Shown in pieces: positions 35,413 through 43,987 of a stretch of DNA of 64,000 nucleotides (positions are counted from its first letter, which is position 1; every line of letters starts with the position of its first letter). The stretch spans positions 17,403 to 81,402 of the forward strand of contig NZ_BMRP01000029.1 of assembly GCF_014648695.1 (NCBI RefSeq), given 5' to 3'. Position numbers and translations under genes: made by a program. Below the pieces are notes generated by a model. That model had not been told where the DNA came from. It did no database searches and saw nothing but the letters and a program-made list of their open reading frames with translations. The DNA comes from Streptomyces albospinus (GTDB taxonomy: Bacteria; Actinomycetota; Actinomycetes; Streptomycetales; Streptomycetaceae).

Positions 35413-36825
35413 GTGAGTGACTACGTCAAGCGTCTGCCGTCAGCGGCACTGCCCGAGGGGGGCGTGGCGTCCTGGTCCGTCGCCGATGCCGAGCGCTGGA
35501 GGAAAGCTCGCGTCCCGGCGGCCTTCGCCCCGGTCCCAGGCAGTTGGGTCCTCCTCGGCCTGGTCGCCGTCTCGTACGTCCTGACTTCTGAGTTCTCGGC
35601 CTCGCGGTGGAGCAGTGGCGGGTCCGCGCCCGGCGGCACCGACTGGCTCGGATATCTCCCGACGGTCCTGCTGGCCGCGCTGCCATTGTGGTACCGCTAT
35701 CTGCCGGTCCCGACCGTGCCGGCCGCAGTCGTGGTCGCGGTGGACGCGGCCGTGTCACTGGCATCATCCGACGCCGACGACAGGCTGGTCACAAGCGGAT
35801 ACCTCCTGGCCCTGACCGTCTCCGCCTGGGCATTCGCCGGTGCGTGCCTGCGCCTTCGGGCCCGCCGCAAGCAGCGGGCGCTCGCGCTCGCCGCGGCCGG
35901 TCGGCGCCGTCTCGAACTCCCGGACCGGGTGCCCGAGACGGACGGCTACCGTGGGTTTCGGCAGTTCTACCTCGGGCTCGCCCTCTGCCTCATCGCCGGC
36001 GCCATCCTCACCGACGGTCTCGTTGAAGGCCTGACGGCATCGGACCGCGCACCCGCGTACGACGCCGTCGGGCAGCAGGGCGCCGCCCTGCTGTTCCTCG
36101 TCGCCGGCACCACTGTGTACGGCCGCGGCCACGTCGCCTACCGGGCGGCGCGCCGCCTGCACGAGGAGCCCCAGCCGACTCTGCTGGTGGGCGTACGGAT
36201 CGCGCCGGACGGTTACCACTGGCTGTATCCGGATGCCCGCACCACCTCGGGGCGGCCCCTGATCGCGTACCTTCCCAAAGGCCGGGGCACCGACCGCGCG
36301 GCGCGTCTTTTGGGCACGAGCTCCACCTACCGAGCCAGCGACGGGCACTACGACATCGACCCCCGCAGCGAACCCTTCGAGGCGGTCCTGTACGGCGCAC
36401 CCTGGGAAGGCGCCGAGGTCGTCCTGGAATACGTCGTCATCGAGCGCAGCACTTACCAGGGTTCGGAGCGTACGTATGCCGGCGTCATGGTCGCCCCGCT
36501 GCTGCCGCGACGCCGCCACGGCCTGGGCCTGTGGCAGCCGGCCGACGGCGCGGCCCGGGATGCCGCCCGGCGCGAAAGGATCTGCAAGGAAGAGCAGGAA
36601 AAACGCGAGCGGGACGAGCGGCGGGAAGCACGCCTACGCCGGCAGGAACGGGCCTACCGCGTGCGGGGAACAGCGCGGCGCCGCGGTAGCGGGGCGCGCG
36701 GTCAGCGGTACGGCAGGCCCGACAGCTGGGGCGGCGGGGACGGCTGCGGAAGCAGCCACAGCTGCGGAGGACACGGCTGCGGAAGCGGCCACGGCTGCGG
36801 CGGGCACGGTTGCGGCGGGCATTGA
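35413..36825 (+). CDS. membrane protein with Cys/Gly/His-rich C-terminal tail
   Basis: 470 residues. GTG 35413 follows AAGGAGTGAGCC. Hydrophobic segments near residues 43-60, 77-93, 100-116, 125-145, 185-203 and 220-238 give about six membrane helices. A soluble region with 'GYHWLYPDARTTSGRPLIAY' and 'RSTYQGSERTYAGVMVAPLL' follows, then a strongly charged helix ('EEQEKRERDERREARLRRQE') and a tail with repeated 'GCGSGHGCGGHGCGG'. The 'PLIAYLPKGRGTDRAARLLG' region resembles no family I can name. The tail is likely to bind metal such as Zn, Ni or Cu. Confidence 0.75.
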   Translation: MSDYVKRLPSAALPEGGVASWSVADAERWRKARVPAAFAPVPGSWVLLGLVAVSYVLTSEFSASRWSSGGSAPGGTDWLGYLPTVLLAALPLWYRYLPVPTVPAAVVVAVDAAVSLASSDADDRLVTSGYLLALTVSAWAFAGACLRLRARRKQRALALAAAGRRRLELPDRVPETDGYRGFRQFYLGLALCLIAGAILTDGLVEGLTASDRAPAYDAVGQQGAALLFLVAGTTVYGRGHVAYRAARRLHEEPQPTLLVGVRIAPDGYHWLYPDARTTSGRPLIAYLPKGRGTDRAARLLGTSSTYRASDGHYDIDPRSEPFEAVLYGAPWEGAEVVLEYVVIERSTYQGSERTYAGVMVAPLLPRRRHGLGLWQPADGAARDAARRERICKEEQEKRERDERREARLRRQERAYRVRGTARRRGSGARGQRYGRPDSWGGGDGCGSSHSCGGHGCGSGHGCGGHGCGGH

Positions 36826-36972
36826 GCGCGAAGACCTTCTTCGGGAGAGGGGCGGGGGATGTGTCGCAGCACGGCGAGTCCATCAGCGTCCAGGAGATGA
36901 GCGGTCACGTCGAACGGAGAAAGATGGGCCCATGGGCCGTCCCAGTGGGTTTCGTGTCGATGACGGTCATGC

Positions 36973-37281
36973 ATGCCGGAGGGGCTCACGCCCGTTCTCG
37001 CGGGTATCGGCCCGGCAGGGTCGGACTCCGTCCAGGGGTTCGCGGCCGGGCTCGTCGGCGCCATTGCGCTCTTCGTGATCGGCTGCGGTCCCGGATGGAT
37101 CGTGGGTGCGCTCAACAGTCATCGGGGGAATCCGCGGCCCAGGTGCACCGCGCGGCCCGCTCCTCGCGGGCCGTTCGGGGAGGGTGCGGATGTACGACGA
37201 GAAGGGCAAGGTCCGCAGCCGGAGTTTGGACGACAAGTCGGTCACCGCCCGGGTGGACTGACGCAGACCCGGCTCAGCTGA
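36973..37281 (+). CDS. small membrane protein, possibly frameshifted
   Basis: ATG 36973 opens 'PEGLTPVLAGIGPAGSDSVQ' and a membrane helix 'GFAAGLVGAIALFVIGCGPG'. After 'GALNSHRG' coding bias moves to another frame, which ends 'VRMYDEKGKVRSRSLDDKSV' and TGA at 37259-37261. The true product is therefore probably a ~95-residue protein with one base gained or lost around 37140-37190. Function unknown. Confidence 0.45.
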   Translation: MPEGLTPVLAGIGPAGSDSVQGFAAGLVGAIALFVIGCGPGWIVGALNSHRGNPRPRCTARPAPRGPFGEGADVRREGQGPQPEFGRQVGHRPGGLTQTRLS

Positions 37282-37536
37282 ACTTGCCGAACGTGACGTA
37301 CATGTCTGCATGCCTCTGACCAGCAAGTTCGCGTGACAGCACTAGTTCACGCTCGCGGCCGGCCGACCCCTTGTCCACGGGTGCGAACGACGATGCCGCA
37401 CCCCTTGCCCAGCTGTAAATCAACCCCGTTGTCCAGTTCGAATGCGCCGACGTTCCCCCTGGGCGACATGCGCAACCCGCCCGCTCTGCCCCCTTTCGCG
37501 TGCGTGATGCGGGAGCGCGACCCGTACCATCGCCGC

Positions 37537-38100
37537 ATGCATGTTCGGCTCACACTTCTCACGGCCGCACGCAGCGCCCCGCTGTTGGCCGAGCGTTTTC
37601 ACGAGGACCGACCGCTCGACCAGGCCGGCTGGTACGAGGTGCAACGCGCCGCCCATGCCCTGCAGCCGCTCGCAGCCGCCGAATTGCGCTACTGCTCGCC
37701 GACCCCGCGCAGCCGGGACACCGGCGAAGCGCTCGGCCTGATGCCGCTGGCGCAGCCCGCGCTGCGCGACTGGAACATGGGCCGCTGGAGCGGGGCCACC
37801 CTCGCCGAGGTCACGGCCCGCGAACCGGGCGCCGTCGACGCCTGGCTCGGCGACCCGCGCTCGGCCCCGCACGGCGGTGAGTCCCTGCTCGCCTTCATCT
37901 CGCGCGTGGGCGGCTGGCTCGACACCCGGCCCGTCGACGACGGCGGCAAGATCGTCGCGATCGCCGAACCCGCGGTCGTACGGGCCGCGCTCGTCTACGC
38001 CCTGAAGGCGCCCCCAGCGACGTACTGGAACATCGACGTAAGCCCCCTGTCGACCGTCGCGCTCACCGGGCGCGCGGGCCGCTGGACCCTCAGCCTGTAG
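37537..38100 (+). CDS. histidine phosphatase-family protein (atypical)
   Basis: 187 residues from ATG 37537. 'HVRLTLLTAARSAPLLAERF' stands where phosphoglycerate-mutase-like enzymes have LxLVRHG; 'LRYCSPTPRSRDTGEALGL' is the second-motif equivalent (CSPxxRxxxTAxxLG), 'LRDWNMGRWSGATLAEVTAR' the WxxGxWxG motif and 'IVAIAEPAVVRAALVYALKA' the last. The catalytic RHG is TAA here and the last His is Glu, so it is probably not an active phosphatase. Confidence 0.8.
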   Translation: MHVRLTLLTAARSAPLLAERFHEDRPLDQAGWYEVQRAAHALQPLAAAELRYCSPTPRSRDTGEALGLMPLAQPALRDWNMGRWSGATLAEVTAREPGAVDAWLGDPRSAPHGGESLLAFISRVGGWLDTRPVDDGGKIVAIAEPAVVRAALVYALKAPPATYWNIDVSPLSTVALTGRAGRWTLSL

Positions 38101-38452
38101 GGCGTGCCGGCCACGTCCCGGCCGTGAAGAACCGCTCCGGGACGGCGAGAGCGGGCACCACTGAGATTGCCGTTCCCCTTACGCGGATGTGAACCGTCGG
38201 CTGCCGCCGGCTGCGGATCGCAACCGCGCCGTCGCCATCGCGGCGCGCAGCGCGACCCTGGCCAGGTCGGCCCCGGACATGCCGCCGCCGCTGATGCCTG
38301 CCTTCAGGGGGTGTAGCCGAGGGCGGCGTCAACATGGCCGTCGCGGTCGCCCTGACCCGGGCACCTCGCCCCGACCGCTCACGCATTGCGGCCGAGTTGT
38401 GGGCCTTCGTTGCCGGAGCCGCAGGTGCCGCGAACAGTTCGGGAGGGACGTC
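38101..38452. other. 352 bp with a coding-like scrap
   Basis: A plus-strand frame at 38311-38456 reads 'VNMAVAVALTRAPRPDRSRI' and 'AAELWAFVAGAAGAANSSGG' to TGA, with coding character but no identifiable family or clear start. Confidence 0.3.
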
Positions 38453-39311
38453 ATGACTGAGCAGAGCGCACACCCCGAGGTGCACGGACGGGGGGATCTG
38501 GCCGGAGATCTCGCACGCACCGGGCCTCCGGCGGCGGCGACCGCGCCGTCGAGCCGGCGCAGATCCAAGCGGACCTGGCCGCACCGGAACGCGACGGCTA
38601 CGTCATTCTGACCGGTCTGCTCAGCCGCGAAGAATGCGACGATCTTCGCGCCGAACTCACACCACTGCTCGGCCGGACAGATCGCAACGCCTTTGAGGGC
38701 CACCGCACCCAGCGGATATACAGCGTGCTCAACAAGACCCGTTGCGTGGACCGCCTCGTCGACCACCCTCGCGTCCTGGCCCTGCTCGACCGGTTGCTAC
38801 TGCCCCACTACCTGCTGTCCCAGTTGCAGGTCATCAACATCCGGCCCGGCGAGGAGGCACAGCTACTGCACCCCGACGATGGCTTCTATCCGGTCCCCCG
38901 CCCCCGACCGGAGTTGTCGGTGGCCACCATCTGGGCGATCGATGAGTTCACCGCCGACAACGGCGCAACCATCCTCATCCCTGGCAGCCACCGCTGGCCG
39001 GACGGCAGAACCCCCACCCACGCAGACCCCACCTGACCGCCGTCATGCCCGCCGGATCCTGTGTGCTGTTCGTCGGCACCCTCTGGCATGGCGGCGGCGC
39101 CAACCGTAGCGCCGCACCGCGCCTGGCCACCACCGCCCAGTACTGTCAGCCCTGGCTGCGGACACAGGAGGCGTTCGCCCTCTCCACCAGCCGGGACGCC
39201 ATCCGCGAGGTCTCGGAGGAGCTCCGTCGGATGCTCGGCTACAGCATCCATCCGCCTTTCGTCGGCATGGTCGACGGTATGCACCCCAAACGCCTCCTGG
39301 ACCGCCACTGA
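38453..39311 (+). pseudogene. phytanoyl-CoA dioxygenase (PhyH)-family gene with two frame breaks
   Basis: ATG 38453, after GGGAGGGACGTC, starts one frame that shifts near 38560 into 'IQADLAAPERDGYVILTGLL', 'CDDLRAELTPLLGRTDRNAF', 'QLLHPDDGFYPVPRPRPELS' and 'NGATILIPGSHRWPDGRTPT', then shifts again near 39025 into 'LTAVMPAGSCVLFVGTLWHG' and 'GGANRSAAPRLATTAQYCQP'. The Fe(II) ligands (HPD, later His of LWHGGG) and the Arg that binds 2-oxoglutarate are all conserved. Either recently inactivated or affected by sequencing errors. Confidence 0.75.
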
Positions 39312-39436
39312 CTCACCTTGTCGGACCCGGACTGGCGTGCCGCCCAACCCGGTGGACGTTCGCGGTCACCGCACTGGGTGGCAGGGGGAGGCCGCTGGCT
39401 GCCGCTGCGCGGGGCGGGTCGTAGCGGCGTCTCGGA

Positions 39437-40165
39437 TCACAGCACTCCCACCCCCTTGGCCAGGGTCGACAGCCCGCCGGCCAGCGCGAGCAGCAGGACG
39501 AGCTGCCGGGCCCGGCCGTCCGGGACGCATGCGGCGAGCACCTTGCCGATGACCGCGCCCAGCACCATCGCGGCGACTGCTATCGCCCACCCCGTCGCGC
39601 CCAGCTGCGGGACGCCGTTGGCCGCGATGGAGAAGGCGTTCACGACGATGCCGTAGAACTGCGCGTTCGGCACGAACTCGTGGACGGTCCAGTCGGCGTT
39701 CATCGCATAGAGGGAGAGCGGCGGGCCGCCCAGTCCGGCGGAGGCATTCATGAACCCGCCCGCCGCGCCCGCGGCCACGGCCCCTTTGGGACCGGTCAGG
39801 GCGGACACCCGCAGGCCGCGCATCACCAGCAGCACGGCGAGGGTGACCAGGAGCCCCATCCCGACGAGCAGGACGGGGCGCGGCAATTGGGCAGCCACCC
39901 ATGTCCCGACCGGGACGGCGCACGCGGACGCGACGACCAGCGGCACCATCGCCGTGAGCCGCACCCGCCGCCAGCCACCGACGAGCCCGACGGCGCTGAT
40001 GACCCCGGCCGCACAGTTGGCCAGGGCGACTCCCTGGGAGGGACCGAGCAGCAGCGCGAGCGCGGGCACGGCGACGAGTGCGAAGCCCATCCCGGTCAGC
40101 CACTGCACGCAGGCGCCCACCATGACGACACCCCCGAGGAGCAGTTGCGCCGTCCCGCTGGTCAT
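39437..40165 (-). CDS. TauE/SafE-family membrane transporter
   Basis: 242 residues with seven or eight membrane helices. 'GGVVMVGACVQWLTGMGFAL' and 'GPSQGVALANCAAGVISAVG' near the start and 'GAAGGFMNASAGLGGPPLSL' in the middle are the repeated family motif (GxxxGLxGG, AGxGGPP). Members export sulfite, sulfonates or other small organic acids. It overlaps the upstream MaoC gene by ATGA, implying co-translation and possibly a shared organic-acid pathway. Confidence 0.88.
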   Translation of the reverse strand: MTSGTAQLLLGGVVMVGACVQWLTGMGFALVAVPALALLLGPSQGVALANCAAGVISAVGLVGGWRRVRLTAMVPLVVASACAVPVGTWVAAQLPRPVLLVGMGLLVTLAVLLVMRGLRVSALTGPKGAVAAGAAGGFMNASAGLGGPPLSLYAMNADWTVHEFVPNAQFYGIVVNAFSIAANGVPQLGATGWAIAVAAMVLGAVIGKVLAACVPDGRARQLVLLLALAGGLSTLAKGVGVL

Positions 40166-40653
40166 GCGCTGTCGCGGGTGCGCAGCAGGTTCACGACGGT
40201 CACGCGCAGCACCGGCTCACCGCTCTGGTCGATGAGCTCGGCGAGCGTGCGTACGATGCCGCGCCGCGGGTCGGAGCGCGAGAGCCGGGTGTCGAGGGTG
40301 TGCAGGCGCAGGCTGAGCCGGTCGCCGGGGCGCACGGGCTTGAGCCAGCGCAGTTCGTCCACTCCAGGGCTGCCGAGACTGGCGACCGTGGACAGGTAGT
40401 GCCGTGCGAACAGCTGCATCATCAGGGCGACCGTGTGCCACCCACTGGCGACCAGCCCGCCGAACGGCCCCTGCTTTGCCGCGCCAGGATCGACGTGGAA
40501 GGACTGGGGGTCGTACTGGGAGGCGAAGCCGATGATCTCCTCTTCGGTGACCGCGACGTTGCCGTACTCGTACGTCGCGCCCGCCGTGTAGTCCTCGAAG
40601 TACCGGTCGTCGATGGGAGCGGTGAATCCGTCCGTCCTCTGATGGTCGTTCAT
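40162..40653 (-). CDS. MaoC-like dehydratase
   Basis: 163 residues from ATG 40653 after CAGGGAGAT. 'RYFEDYTAGATYEYGNVAVT', 'IIGFASQYDPQSFHVDPGAA' (catalytic Asp and His in the YDPxxxHxD motif), 'GLVASGWHTVALMMQLFARH' and 'WLKPVRPGDRLSLRLHTLDT' are the single hot-dog domain of R-specific hydratases. It hydrates or dehydrates an acyl-thioester. It is coupled with the TauE/SafE gene and lies just downstream of the TetR/MFS remnant with its operator. Confidence 0.88.
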   Translation of the reverse strand: MNDHQRTDGFTAPIDDRYFEDYTAGATYEYGNVAVTEEEIIGFASQYDPQSFHVDPGAAKQGPFGGLVASGWHTVALMMQLFARHYLSTVASLGSPGVDELRWLKPVRPGDRLSLRLHTLDTRLSRSDPRRGIVRTLAELIDQSGEPVLRVTVVNLLRTRDSA

Positions 40654-40990
40654 ATCTCCCTGTCCTTCTGGTTTCTGGGCAGTAGTGCTGCGGGGAGCAG
40701 GCCGGGGACCGCGACGGCGGCCAGGCGCCACAACGTGGTTCCCGTCCAGGTGGCGGCGCCTGCGCTGCTGGCTACGGCGAAGCCGAGGGTGGGGCCGATG
40801 TTCGTCGCCGTCTGGTTGAGGCCGCCGACGGCTCCGGCGTACTCGGGTGACGCGTCGTCGACGACCGTCCCGGAGCGGTGACCATGACTGCGGCGAACCC
40901 GGCGCCGATCACGGCGAAGACCGCGCCTGTCAGCCCCGCCGCACCACTCTGCGCCAGCTGCGAGAGCCCGGCGATGCCGACCCAGCTCCT
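40654..40990 (-). pseudogene. MFS transporter C-terminal remnant
   Basis: 'LAQSGAAGLTGAVFAVIGAG' in one frame and, after a slip near 40875, 'ASPEYAGAVGGLNQTATNIG' with 'PTLGFAVASSAGAATWTGTT' in the next reproduce the last helices of a 14-TM drug-efflux MFS protein. The rest is deleted and the fragment is joined to the TetR remnant. Confidence 0.65.
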
Positions 40991-41177
40991 CGAAGCCCCG
41001 GCGAGCAATGGCCGACAGCGCCCCCCGGTGCGTCGGAAAGTAGCGCCGGGGCGCACCGTGCGACACACCCGCACCTTGGGCGATCTCCGGCAGACCGACC
41101 GAAGCGGTGCCCCCAGACAGCACCAACTCCACGACAGCATCGACCAGCCGCTCCCGCAAAGCCCCCTCGACATCCAT
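40991..41177 (-). pseudogene. TetR-family N-terminal remnant
   Basis: ATG 41177 opens 'ALRERLVDAVVELVLSGGTA', 'GLPEIAQGAGVSHGAPRRYF' and 'PTHRGALSAIARRGFEELGR', a complete TetR helix-turn-helix, but the ligand-binding domain is replaced by the MFS C-terminus. The start codon lies inside a perfect operator dyad. A TetR plus efflux-pump pair has evidently collapsed by deletion. Confidence 0.75.
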
Positions 41178-41215
41178 AGACAGTGTCTACCAGGGGGTCG
41201 TAGACACTGTCTATG
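41175..41215. promoter_or_regulatory. TetR-type operator, perfect 16-bp inverted repeat
   Basis: CATAGACAGTGTCTAC and GTAGACACTGTCTATG are exact inverse copies separated by 9 bp. Each arm is itself a TAGAC-N3-GTCTA palindrome (41177-41189 and 41201-41213), so two regulator dimers could bind. It overlaps the TetR remnant start codon. Confidence 0.75.
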
Positions 41216-41381
41216 GCTCAGGAGGCGGCTTGCAGACGAGGATCGGGGCATGGCGACATGCCGAGCGCGGGACAGCTCCGTCTGCTCTGAGCAGATGCTC
41301 GGCTCGGCGTCAGGACTCCTCATGCCGGCGGCCAGCATGGTGCCGCGGGCGGATTGCCGGGCCTGCGAGGCAGTTGGCCGG

Positions 41382-41696
41382 CTAGTCGGGCGTTCGGCCG
41401 CCAGCCGGGAGGAAAGAAGGCCCCACCTGGCATGGATGGACTCGCACCTCGCGCCAGACATCGTCGACCACGTACGGCTCCACGTGCAGCCAGGCGTCCA
41501 GGTCCTCGCGGGAGTCCGCGGCCATGACCAGCATCGAACCGATCATGTCGCCCTCATCGCCCAGGATCGCAGTACCGAAGACGGCTTCGACCTGCTTCAT
41601 CGACGCTGCCTGGGCCAGATGCCGTTCCCGGGCACGGGCACGACGTCGACGTCCCTCCGCACCCGGGTGGTCGTATGCGATGACCAGGTAGTGCAT
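41382..41696 (-). CDS. YciI-like (YCII-related) protein
   Basis: 104 residues. ATG 41696 follows GGAGGAGTGGG. 'MHYLVIAYDHPGAEGRRRRA', 'RERHLAQAASMKQVEAVFGT' and 'GSMLVMAADSREDLDAWLHV' with 'EPYVVDDVWREVRVHP' are the ferredoxin-like YCII fold with its conserved His and Asp. Such small enzymes act in catabolic pathways, for example dehydrochlorination or lactone chemistry. A TAGAC-N3-GTCTA operator lies 70 bp upstream, tying it to the adjacent TetR regulon. Confidence 0.85.
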   Translation of the reverse strand: MHYLVIAYDHPGAEGRRRRARARERHLAQAASMKQVEAVFGTAILGDEGDMIGSMLVMAADSREDLDAWLHVEPYVVDDVWREVRVHPCQVGPSFLPAGGRTPD

Positions 41697-41765
41697 CCCA
41701 CTCCTCCGCGGATGGTTCGGCAGCCGCCGGCCGCAGACGGCGATCGACAGTTCACAACGCCCTGA

Positions 41766-41778
41766 TAGACATCGTCTA
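41766..41778. promoter_or_regulatory. second TAGAC-N3-GTCTA operator
   Basis: TAGACATCGTCTA matches the half-sites of the dyad at 41175-41215 and stands upstream of the YciI-like gene. Confidence 0.6.
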
Positions 41779-41992
41779 CGATCCGGGCCAACCCCCGCCC
41801 CCACATACGCGAGCGGCAGAGAACCTTCGCGGACGCGTATCCGGTCGAGGTGCAGGCCAAGGTGCTCTCACCGAACGCACGCTGACGTACCGCCAGGGCG
41901 CCCGGCGCGCGCTGCCGCTGCCGCCTGCACCTCGACTGGCAAGAGCAGCCGGCTCGCCGATGCCCGTCGTCCACCGCTCCGTCGTACAGCGG

Positions 41993-42279
41993 TCAGGAAC
42001 CGAGGTCGAGGACGCGGACGGGCTGCCCGTGCCACCGCTGCGCGTCGGTGGTGCCGACGATGGCGCCCTCGGGCCGGTCCGGTGTGGGCTGGGCCGCGCG
42101 CCGGCAATGGGCCACCGCCCACGACAGCTGCTGAGCCACTGCGAGTGCGGCCAGCAGGACGAAAACGCTGATGCCGGGCGCACCGCCAGACGGCCGGGCG
42201 GTACCGGGCGCGGGCCGGGTCGGCCTCGGCCGTGGATCGTGGGGTGCTCGGTGAAGCGGTAGTCGGCACGCGTGTCCAT
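41993..42279 (-). pseudogene. small membrane protein, frameshifted
   Basis: ATG 42279 opens 'MDTRADYRFTEHPTIHGRGR'; one base off, the coding sequence resumes 'GTARPSGGAPGISVFVLLAA', 'LAVAQQLSWAVAHCRRAAQP' and ends at TGA 41993. A single slip in a CG-rich run near 42215 breaks a ~95-residue one-TM protein. Family unknown. Confidence 0.45.
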
Positions 42280-42383
42280 GTCGCGCCGTTGAAGCCGCTG
42301 GCGTTTCAGAGGCACGCCCCCGCTGTTCTGCCGGCGGTGAACACCGGCCTGACCGGACTCGACGATCACTACAGTCCAGCCGT

Positions 42384-43109
42384 ATGACGACGATGACAAC
42401 GCGCACGGTCGAGTACCCGGCCGACGGCTTGACGATGATCGGGCACCTCGCGCTCCCGGCCGGTGTCGACCGCCGGCCCGCGGTGCTGATCGGACCAGAG
42501 GGCATGGGGCTCAGCGACGTCGAACGCCGCCGGGCCGATGCGCTCGCCGAGCTGGGATACGTGGCGCTGGCCTTCGACCTCCACGGCGGGCGCTATGTGG
42601 GCGACCCCGAGGAGATGCTGGCCCGTTGCATGCCCCTGCTCGCCGACCCCGACCGGATGCGGGGCATCGGCCACGCGGCGCTCGACGTGTTGCGCGCCGA
42701 ACCGCGGACCGACCCCGACCGGATCGCCGCCATCGGCTACGGCACCGGGGGCGCCATCGCGCTGGAACTCGGGCGCGACGGCGTCAACCTGCGCGCGATC
42801 GGAACAGTCAACGCACTGACCACGGGCCGACCGGGCGAGGCGGCGCGCATTCGCTGCCCGGTGTGGGCCGGGGTCGGGTCGGAAGACCCGATCATGCCGC
42901 CCGCGCAACGGGACGCGTTCACCGCCGAGATGCAGGCCGCGGGCGTCGACTGGCGCCTCGTGGTCTACGGCGGAGCCCTGCACGCCTTCCACCACCCACC
43001 GGTCGACCACATCGCGCCCCCCGGAGTCGGCTACCATCCGCAGCACGCGCAGCGAGCCTGGCGCGACATCGTCGACCTGCTCGCCGAGCGCCTGCCCGTA
43101 ACGGAGTGA
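42384..43109 (+). CDS. dienelactone hydrolase-family protein lacking the usual nucleophile
   Basis: 241 residues. 'MIGHLALPAGVDRRPAVLIG', 'LAELGYVALAFDLHGGRYVG' and 'RIRCPVWAGVGSEDPIMPPA' (catalytic Asp) with 'YGGALHAFHHPPVDH' (catalytic His) are dienelactone-hydrolase features. The elbow that normally reads GxCxGG or GxSxGG is 'IAAIGYGTGGAIAL', so Gly replaces the Cys/Ser nucleophile. It may be catalytically inert or use another mechanism. Start ATG 42384; ATG 42396 is possible. Confidence 0.82.
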   Translation: MTTMTTRTVEYPADGLTMIGHLALPAGVDRRPAVLIGPEGMGLSDVERRRADALAELGYVALAFDLHGGRYVGDPEEMLARCMPLLADPDRMRGIGHAALDVLRAEPRTDPDRIAAIGYGTGGAIALELGRDGVNLRAIGTVNALTTGRPGEAARIRCPVWAGVGSEDPIMPPAQRDAFTAEMQAAGVDWRLVVYGGALHAFHHPPVDHIAPPGVGYHPQHAQRAWRDIVDLLAERLPVTE

Positions 43110-43190
43110 TCTGGTCGGCAACCGGGATTCCGGGCCGACTGCGCCTGCACCAACTCCGCCACTCCGCCGCCACCCACCCCCGGGGGCCTG
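43110..43190 (+). pseudogene. tyrosine recombinase scrap
   Basis: 'GRLRLHQLRHSAATHPRG' contains the HxLRHxxAT box of phage-type integrases, directly after the hydrolase gene. No other part of an integrase is present. Confidence 0.5.
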
Positions 43191-43249
43191 ATACATGGTG
43201 TCAAGGGCGGGCGGCTGAGGGGTGGGTAGGTGCCGCCCACTCTGGAGCT

Positions 43250-43679
43250 GTGCAGCAGTCCCAGACCTTGCCGAGTAGTTCTGACGTCCTGGTGGCAGCG
43301 TTCCCGTCTCGGCTTGCCGGGGACGTGCGGAGCGTTCTTGCCGTCATGCCGTTCGCTGCGATATCTCCGGTTGGGCCATTCCGCGTTGAGGTGCAGGGTG
43401 AGGCGGTCGCCATCCCCTCACGGATCTACCATGCCGGGCCGGACGCCGGCGTAGCAGGCTTCCTCACCGGGACCCAGCAGCTGATCTTGCATTGCTTGTA
43501 CTCCCGGCGCTCCGACTACTGGTCGTGCCACTACCGCTGGAAGTACCCGATGTTCGGCACATGTCCGGGAGGGATCCTGACAGAAGCGTTTCGAGCCGCC
43601 GCATCGGAACAGGTCGGCGCACCGTGGCGCCGGCATACGCCCCCGACCGCGGGCAGCCCTGCCGGAGACCGGTCATCGC
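43250..43679 (+). pseudogene. truncated hypothetical protein
   Basis: GTG 43250 opens 'SSSDVLVAAFPSRLAGDVRS', 'AVIPSRIYHAGPDA'-like strands and 'GFLTGTQQLILHCLYSRRSD'. The phrase LTxxQQLxLHCLYTRHHDG is shared by an actinomycete protein family of unknown role; here sequence diverges right after it and no natural end is seen before the IS5 fragment. Confidence 0.4.
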
Positions 43680-43799
43680 CTATCCGGTGAGAGCAAGGTT
43701 GTGCAGGCGGGCGATGCCAAGGATGGCGTGGTGGACGCCCTCGCCTCTGAGGCGGCAGTCACGGAGGATCTTCCTGCGCTGCATGCGGGCGAAGTGTGC
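43680..43799 (-). pseudogene. IS5-type transposase C-terminal fragment
   Basis: Minus-strand 'KILRDCRLRGEGVHHAILGI' and 'ARLHNLALTG' to TAG (43682-43680) is the characteristic end of actinomycete IS5-like transposases (ILRDCRLKGDGVHHAMLGIARLHNL). Only about 39 codons remain. Confidence 0.75.
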
Positions 43800-43885
43800 T
43801 CATCGCGGGCACGAACCTGCCTGGGGGATCGGTTGTGTTCCTCCTTCCAAGCGGGGAAAGCCTGGATGCTCACGCGGAGAAAGGC

Positions 43886-43987
43886 GTGGACGCTCACGTT
43901 CTGCGCCGTCAGGGATGGACGCTCTCGGCCATTGCCCGGCTTCGCGGCCGTGATCGCAAGACGATCCACGCCTATGTCAATGGCGAG
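43886..43987 (+). pseudogene. IS21-type transposase N-terminal HTH fragment
   Basis: 'VDAHVLRRQGWTLSAIARLR' and 'GRDRKTIHAYVNGE' is the helix-turn-helix start of IS21-like transposases. It ends at the 3' end of the small gene on the opposite strand, suggesting that an element once inserted there. Confidence 0.65.

Noticed and set aside
36720..36825. Short tandem repeat in the GCG/GGC-rich 3' end as a CRISPR-like or satellite repeat
   Set aside because: It is coding sequence for the Cys/Gly/His tail in frame with the membrane protein; no spacer structure.
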